Origin: an uncultured Solobacterium sp.
Lineage (GTDB): Bacteria; Bacillota_I; Bacilli_A; Erysipelotrichales; Erysipelotrichaceae
Reading direction: 5' to 3'
NCBI GenBank assembly: GCA_905235315.1
Contig: CAJOLG010000100.1
Span: 1 to 8,683 of the forward strand
Length of the DNA stretch: 8,683 bases
Shown in pieces: positions 6,175 to 8,683 of the stretch. The position numbers were made by a program, and so were the translations under genes. The notes beneath the pieces were generated by a model. That model searched no databases. It had not been told where the DNA came from and saw only the letters and a list, made by a program, of their open reading frames with translations. Each line of letters starts with the position of its first letter. Positions within the stretch are counted from its first letter, which is position 1.

Positions 6175-6372
6175 ATGAGACTGTTTTCAGGAAACCAGAA
6201 GAAACCGCAGAAGGTGATTCTTCCCAAAGACGCAAAATGTGACCGGTGCGGAAAGAAAATCAAAGAAACGGAATCATTCCTGTATCTTGACGGGAAGCTT
6301 TACTGTGAAAAATGCGGCCGGGCAAAACGGGACTGGGAGTTTCTGGAACTGATGGCGATGCTGGAAGACTGA
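6175..6372 (+). CDS. Small zinc-ribbon/LIM-like protein
   Basis: This is a 65-residue protein. C22-x2-C25 (CDRCGKKI) and C44-x2-C47 (CEKCGRAKRDW) form a four-cysteine zinc site separated by 18 residues, with a basic N-terminus (FSGNQKKPQK) and a helical acidic C-terminus (WEFLELMAMLED). The pattern resembles a treble-clef or LIM-type zinc finger, suited to binding protein or nucleic acid. The ATG at 6175 was preferred because GGAG (6164-6167) is 7 nt upstream; a GTG at 6172 would have only 4. It is the last gene of the J-domain/HIRAN/Sel1 operon, followed 60 nt later by a strong terminator. No precise function can be assigned. Confidence 0.8.
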   Translation: MRLFSGNQKKPQKVILPKDAKCDRCGKKIKETESFLYLDGKLYCEKCGRAKRDWEFLELMAMLED

Positions 6373-6432
6373 GATCCGGCAGAAATCAGATCAGGCCGCC
6401 GTAAACGTTCCGGAAGTCTTCCAAACCATACA

Positions 6433-6468
6433 GATGAATACCATCCGAAACGGGGTATTCGTCTTTTT
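6433..6468 (+). terminator. Intrinsic terminator of the J-domain/HIRAN operon
   Basis: GATGAATACC (6433-6442) pairs with GGTATTCGTC (6454-6463), a 10-bp stem with one G-T wobble and an 11-base loop, followed at once by T5 (6464-6468). It lies 60 nt after the zinc-ribbon stop and before the insertion sequence, so the IS landed outside the operon's transcribed unit. Confidence 0.85.
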
Positions 6469-6504
6469 GGGCGAAATTTTGGATTACCAAATGTTGCCGT
6501 AAAG

Positions 6505-6525
6505 CCCCTGTCCTTGGACATGGGG
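6505..6525 (+). repeat. Left-end subterminal hairpin of the IS
   Basis: CCCC-TGTCC (6505-6513), a TT loop, then GGACA-T-GGGG (6516-6525) gives a 9-bp imperfect hairpin with one bulged T. Bulged subterminal hairpins are the structures that TnpA of IS200/IS605 elements binds on the single strand. Confidence 0.75.
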
Positions 6526-6575
6526 ATATAAGGCGACCTATATCATTAGTTTTCTAAAAGCCATTTCATTTATTC

Positions 6576-6604
6576 TTGCGTTAGATTGCTTTGAGCTATA
6601 TAAT
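6576..6604 (+). promoter_or_regulatory. Promoter of tnpA, predicted to give a leaderless transcript
   Basis: TTGCGT (6576-6581) and a perfect TATAAT (6599-6604) are 17 bases apart. The expected start point, 7 bases after the -10, is about 6611, the A of the tnpA ATG. No Shine-Dalgarno sequence is present before that ATG. Confidence 0.6.
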
Positions 6605-6610
6605 GTTCTT

Positions 6611-6988
6611 ATGGAATACAAATCAAACAATAATGTAGTCTATTCCTGCAAGTATCATGTGGTTTGGTGTCCTAAATATCGACGCTCTGTTCTTGTGGAT
6701 GGAGTTGAGCTGATAATCGAAACGTGTGAACGTCTCAAAGTCGAAATCATTGAAATGGAGATTATGCCGGATCATGTGCATCTACTTATGGAAGTAGACC
6801 CACAGTACGGAGTACACCGGGCTGTCAAACAAATCAAGGGTTATTCATCACGCGTACTGCGGGAAGAGTTTCCTTGGCTCAAATCAAGACTTCCGAGCCT
6901 TTGGACAAATAGCTATTTCGTTTCAACCGTCGGTGGTGCTCCGCTTGCTGTAATCAAACAGTACATTCAGAATCAAAAGAGCGTATAG
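6611..6988 (+). CDS. tnpA: IS200/IS605 Y1 transposase TnpA
   Basis: This 125-residue HUH single-strand transposase cuts and rejoins the IS ends during peel-and-paste transposition. The metal-binding H55-V-H57 lies in MEIMPDHVHLLME, and the catalytic tyrosine is Y118 in VIKQYIQNQK. The N-terminal VVYSCKYHVVWCPKYRR and the central TNSYFVSTVGG blocks are family hallmarks. The protein stops seven residues after the tyrosine (IQNQKSV), which is normal for this subgroup, so it is judged full length. It ends 7 nt before tnpB. Translation start signals are poor (no ribosome binding site, ATG at the predicted transcript start), which fits the low transposase expression typical of IS200-type elements. 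Confidence 0.95.
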   Translation: MEYKSNNNVVYSCKYHVVWCPKYRRSVLVDGVELIIETCERLKVEIIEMEIMPDHVHLLMEVDPQYGVHRAVKQIKGYSSRVLREEFPWLKSRLPSLWTNSYFVSTVGGAPLAVIKQYIQNQKSV

Positions 6989-6995
6989 GTGAGTT

Positions 6996-8132
6996 ATGCA
7001 ATTATCAGAAACAATTAAACTGTATCTGTCTAAAACGGAATATCAGCTTGTCAAAGACACTATGAATACGTACATTGCTGCGGTAAATAGTATTGTTTCT
7101 GACGCTGTGAGCAGCGGTATATCTATTTCAAAACTCACGACTAAGGACGTTAATGCCAATCTTCCTTCCGCACTCAAAAATCAATGTATCCGTGATGCCA
7201 GGTCTATTGTCAGAAAATACAACAAAGCGAAGCGTGATGCAGAACGTAAGAATGCAAAACTCGCAAAGCAGGGCAAGGACATCAAAGTCATTGCCACACT
7301 TCCTGTATTAAAGAAGCCTTGCTGCTATATAAACAATCAGAACTTCAAAATCAATGGCACACATATAGAATTTCCGGTCATGGTAAGCGGTAAATCTAAA
7401 CGGATTTCTATCCGCACCAGGATGACAGATGAACAGAAGTCAGTGCTCTTGTCGCATAAACTCGGCACAATGCGTATTGTCACTAAGAACAATAGCATAG
7501 TAGCTCAGATCGTCTACGAAGCAGAAGAGCCCGCTGTTCCTGAGGAAGGCAATGTCATGGGGGTTGACCTTGGCATCAAATGTCCTGCTGTGAGTAAGTG
7601 TTCCGACGGAAGCGTTAAGTTCTATGGCAACGGCCGCAAGAACAAAGCTATGCGCAGACACTTTGCCGCAAAACGTAAGGCTTTGCAGAAAGCCAGACAT
7701 CAGGATGCCGTAAAACACGTCAACGACAAAGAACAGCGCATCATGAAGGATATCGATCACAAATTAAGTCATGACATAGTTGCGGCTGCAGCGGCGCATA
7801 ATGTTAAGACCATAAAATTAGAGCAGCTTCAAAATATTCGCTCTACGACAAGAACAAGTCGCAAAAACAACCATTCGCTTCATAACTGGAGTTTCTATCG
7901 CCTTGCAAAGTATATTGAATACAAGGCAAAACGCGCAGGTATTGAAGTTCTCTATGTTGATCCTGCATTTACAAGTCAGACATGTCCTGTGTGTGGTGAG
8001 CATCAACACGCAAGTGATAGGCGGTACATTTGCAAATGCGGGTTTCAAACACATAGAGATATCGTAGGAGCGTGGAATATCTGTAATTCCACTGAGTATG
8101 TTGGCGATAGCAATATCAGACATACTGCCTGA
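6996..8132 (+). CDS. tnpB: TnpB, RNA-guided RuvC-like endonuclease of the IS605 element
   Basis: This 378-residue protein belongs to the TnpB family, ancestors of Cas12. The three RuvC carboxylates are present: D191 in GVDLGIK, E276 in IKLEQL and D355 in RDIVGAW. A zinc finger sits between the last two (C330-x2-C333, C346-x-C348; TCPVCGE and CKCGF). The N-terminal half is the helical, basic RNA-binding part. TnpB proteins use an RNA made from the element's right end to cut DNA next to a short motif matching the left insertion site, which restores the element at sites it has left. The reading frame is intact. AGGTGAG overlaps the tnpA stop only 2 nt before the ATG, so translation is likely coupled to tnpA. 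The stop codon lies inside the first hairpin of the presumed guide RNA. Confidence 0.95.
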   Translation: MQLSETIKLYLSKTEYQLVKDTMNTYIAAVNSIVSDAVSSGISISKLTTKDVNANLPSALKNQCIRDARSIVRKYNKAKRDAERKNAKLAKQGKDIKVIATLPVLKKPCCYINNQNFKINGTHIEFPVMVSGKSKRISIRTRMTDEQKSVLLSHKLGTMRIVTKNNSIVAQIVYEAEEPAVPEEGNVMGVDLGIKCPAVSKCSDGSVKFYGNGRKNKAMRRHFAAKRKALQKARHQDAVKHVNDKEQRIMKDIDHKLSHDIVAAAAAHNVKTIKLEQLQNIRSTTRTSRKNNHSLHNWSFYRLAKYIEYKAKRAGIEVLYVDPAFTSQTCPVCGEHQHASDRRYICKCGFQTHRDIVGAWNICNSTEYVGDSNIRHTA

Positions 8133-8365
8133 GAGACTACATGTCCTGTCTCAGGAAGGCTGATGGCACAGCCATATCTTGCACTGCGACCTACCAGAAA
8201 TGGACTGGTCAGCCAATAAACTTTAGGCATGGGGAGTGTCAAGCTGAAAACCAAGAGCGGGATTTCCCACGTGACTTATAAATGTCTTGACTGCTCGCAT
8301 GGATTCGTAATAACGAATTGAACCTCCCCACTTACGCTAAAGCGTTGAAGTGAGGGATTCCTGCG
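8128..8365 (+). ncRNA. Probable omega RNA (reRNA) scaffold of TnpB
   Basis: The 230 bases after tnpB hold no gene but many local hairpins: CCTGAGA/TCTCAGG (8128-8134 with 8149-8155), GGCTG/CAGCC (8158-8162 with 8169-8173), ACCAG/CTGGT (8193-8197 with 8205-8209), ATTCG/CGAAT (8303-8307 with 8314-8318) and the right-end hairpin. GGGGAG (8232-8237) is complementary to CTCCCC (8324-8329), allowing a long-range pairing. TnpB guide RNAs are known to be processed from this position and to end at the right end, where flanking DNA supplies the guide. The 5' end may lie inside tnpB; the exact ends are not known. Confidence 0.7.
8326..8356 (+). repeat. Right-end subterminal hairpin of the IS
   Basis: CCC-CACTT (8326-8333) pairs with AAGTG-A-GGG (8348-8356, one bulged A), and inside it ACGCT (8334-8338) pairs with AGCGT (8341-8345) across a short AA loop, with TG unpaired. 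Its placement, about 200 bases after tnpB, suits both TnpA binding and the last stem of the guide RNA. Confidence 0.75.
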
Positions 8366-8593
8366 AACTGGACATACTTGAATATCAGCCATACAGCTCT
8401 GGTACACAGCGGTTTTCCATATAATGCAGGCTATCCCGGCAGTTCCTGCCGTTCTTTATGACGATTTAGTCAGTTTACATGCAGTAGTCTGTATCCTTTT
8501 TTCTGACATACCTGTTCTGTTCAATGCGGTTCTGCGCTGCGTTTGTACTGCGTCTTTTTCAGCAGTGAAACCAGTTCCGCTGAGCCCCGGGTA
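8366..8593. other. Intergenic region without a recognisable gene
   Basis: No frame here has a ribosome binding site or a protein-like translation. The only structure is a perfect 6-bp hairpin, CGGCAG-TTC-CTGCCG (8437-8451), followed on the + strand by TTCTTTAT, which could be a remnant terminator. A TATAAT at 8420-8425 has no matching -35. Confidence 0.5.
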
Positions 8594-8683
8594 TTATACA
8601 AACCGCAGAATCTGACTGATCCGGCGCGGAAGATCCAGCACACCCTGATGGTTTGCCAATACCTTAGCGCCCTTTACCGGGTC
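8594..8683 (-). CDS. C-terminal tail of an unidentified protein (partial)
   Basis: On the - strand the frame is open from the window edge to a TAA at 8596-8594, giving 29 residues: DPVKGAKVLANHQGVL, then DLPRRISQILRFV. The amphipathic, protein-like ending and the host-like codon use suggest a real gene end, but the family is not recognised. It runs toward the IS right end; no clear terminator follows it. Confidence 0.4.
   Translation of the reverse strand, partial: DPVKGAKVLANHQGVLDLPRRISQILRFV

Larger units (their letters stand above)
6488..8365 (+). mobile_element. IS200/IS605-family insertion sequence (tnpA + tnpB), boundaries approximate
   Basis: The element carries a Y1 transposase and a TnpB nuclease in the same direction, flanked by subterminal hairpins (6505-6525 left, 8326-8356 right) instead of inverted repeats, as expected for this family. 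The left boundary is placed after TTAC (6484-6487), because an AAAG at 6501-6504 abuts the left hairpin, the arrangement described for IS608-type guide and cleavage sites. The right boundary is a guess just beyond the right hairpin. The element appears more AT-rich than the host genes and has no disrupted frame, so it is probably recent and potentially active. No target duplication is expected for this family. Confidence 0.85.

Noticed and set aside
8424..8615. + strand 63-codon open frame right of the IS
   Set aside because: There is no ribosome binding site, its composition is not protein-like, and it overlaps a hairpin and the better-looking - strand gene end.

Overview
The window looks like a piece of a Bacillota (Firmicutes, probably Clostridia or Erysipelotrichia) chromosome. 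The reasons are strong AGGAGG-type ribosome binding sites, a UvrX/YqjW-type Y-family polymerase paired with a YolD-like protein, an XRE plus ImmA/IrrE pair, and an IS200/IS605 element of a type common in gut Bacillota. The host genes look moderately GC-rich and the insertion sequence visibly more AT-rich (read by eye, not computed). No rRNA, tRNA or CRISPR array was seen.

Layout. (1) Positions 1-165 are the 3' tail of a + strand Rpn-type nuclease/transposase gene, followed by a GC-rich hairpin between convergent genes. (2) Positions 266-4080 carry six - strand genes. In transcription order they are an XRE repressor, an ImmA/IrrE-like metallopeptidase, an unrecognised small exported or membrane-anchored protein, an ElaA-like acetyltransferase, a Y-family translesion polymerase with a beta-clamp motif, and a YolD-like partner. 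The XRE gene has a well-formed promoter, with a perfect 10+3+10 palindrome between its start point and its ribosome binding site. (3) Positions 4228-6372 form a tight + strand operon, divergent from the first: a J-domain coiled-coil protein, a stand-alone HIRAN protein, a Sel1-repeat protein and a small zinc-ribbon protein, closed by a strong intrinsic terminator at 6433-6468. (4) About 6488-8365 is a complete-looking IS200/IS605 element: left-end hairpin, tnpA, tnpB with intact catalytic residues, and a structured 3' region that is probably the omega RNA. (5) Positions 8366-8593 hold no recognisable gene, and 8594-8683 is the 3' tail of an unidentified - strand gene.

How the genes may work together (inference). 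An XRE repressor next to an ImmA/IrrE-type protease is the wiring of Deinococcus DdrO/IrrE and of ImmR/ImmA in ICEBs1, where the protease destroys the repressor after DNA damage. Here the pair lies upstream of, and co-oriented with, a translesion polymerase and divergent from a HIRAN gene, whose family is predicted to recognise damaged or stalled DNA. The most interesting reading is a LexA-independent damage-response (or defence) island with a mutagenesis arm on the - strand and a J-domain/HIRAN/Sel1/zinc-ribbon arm on the + strand. The DNA shows the gene order, motifs and operator; the functional link is a hypothesis.
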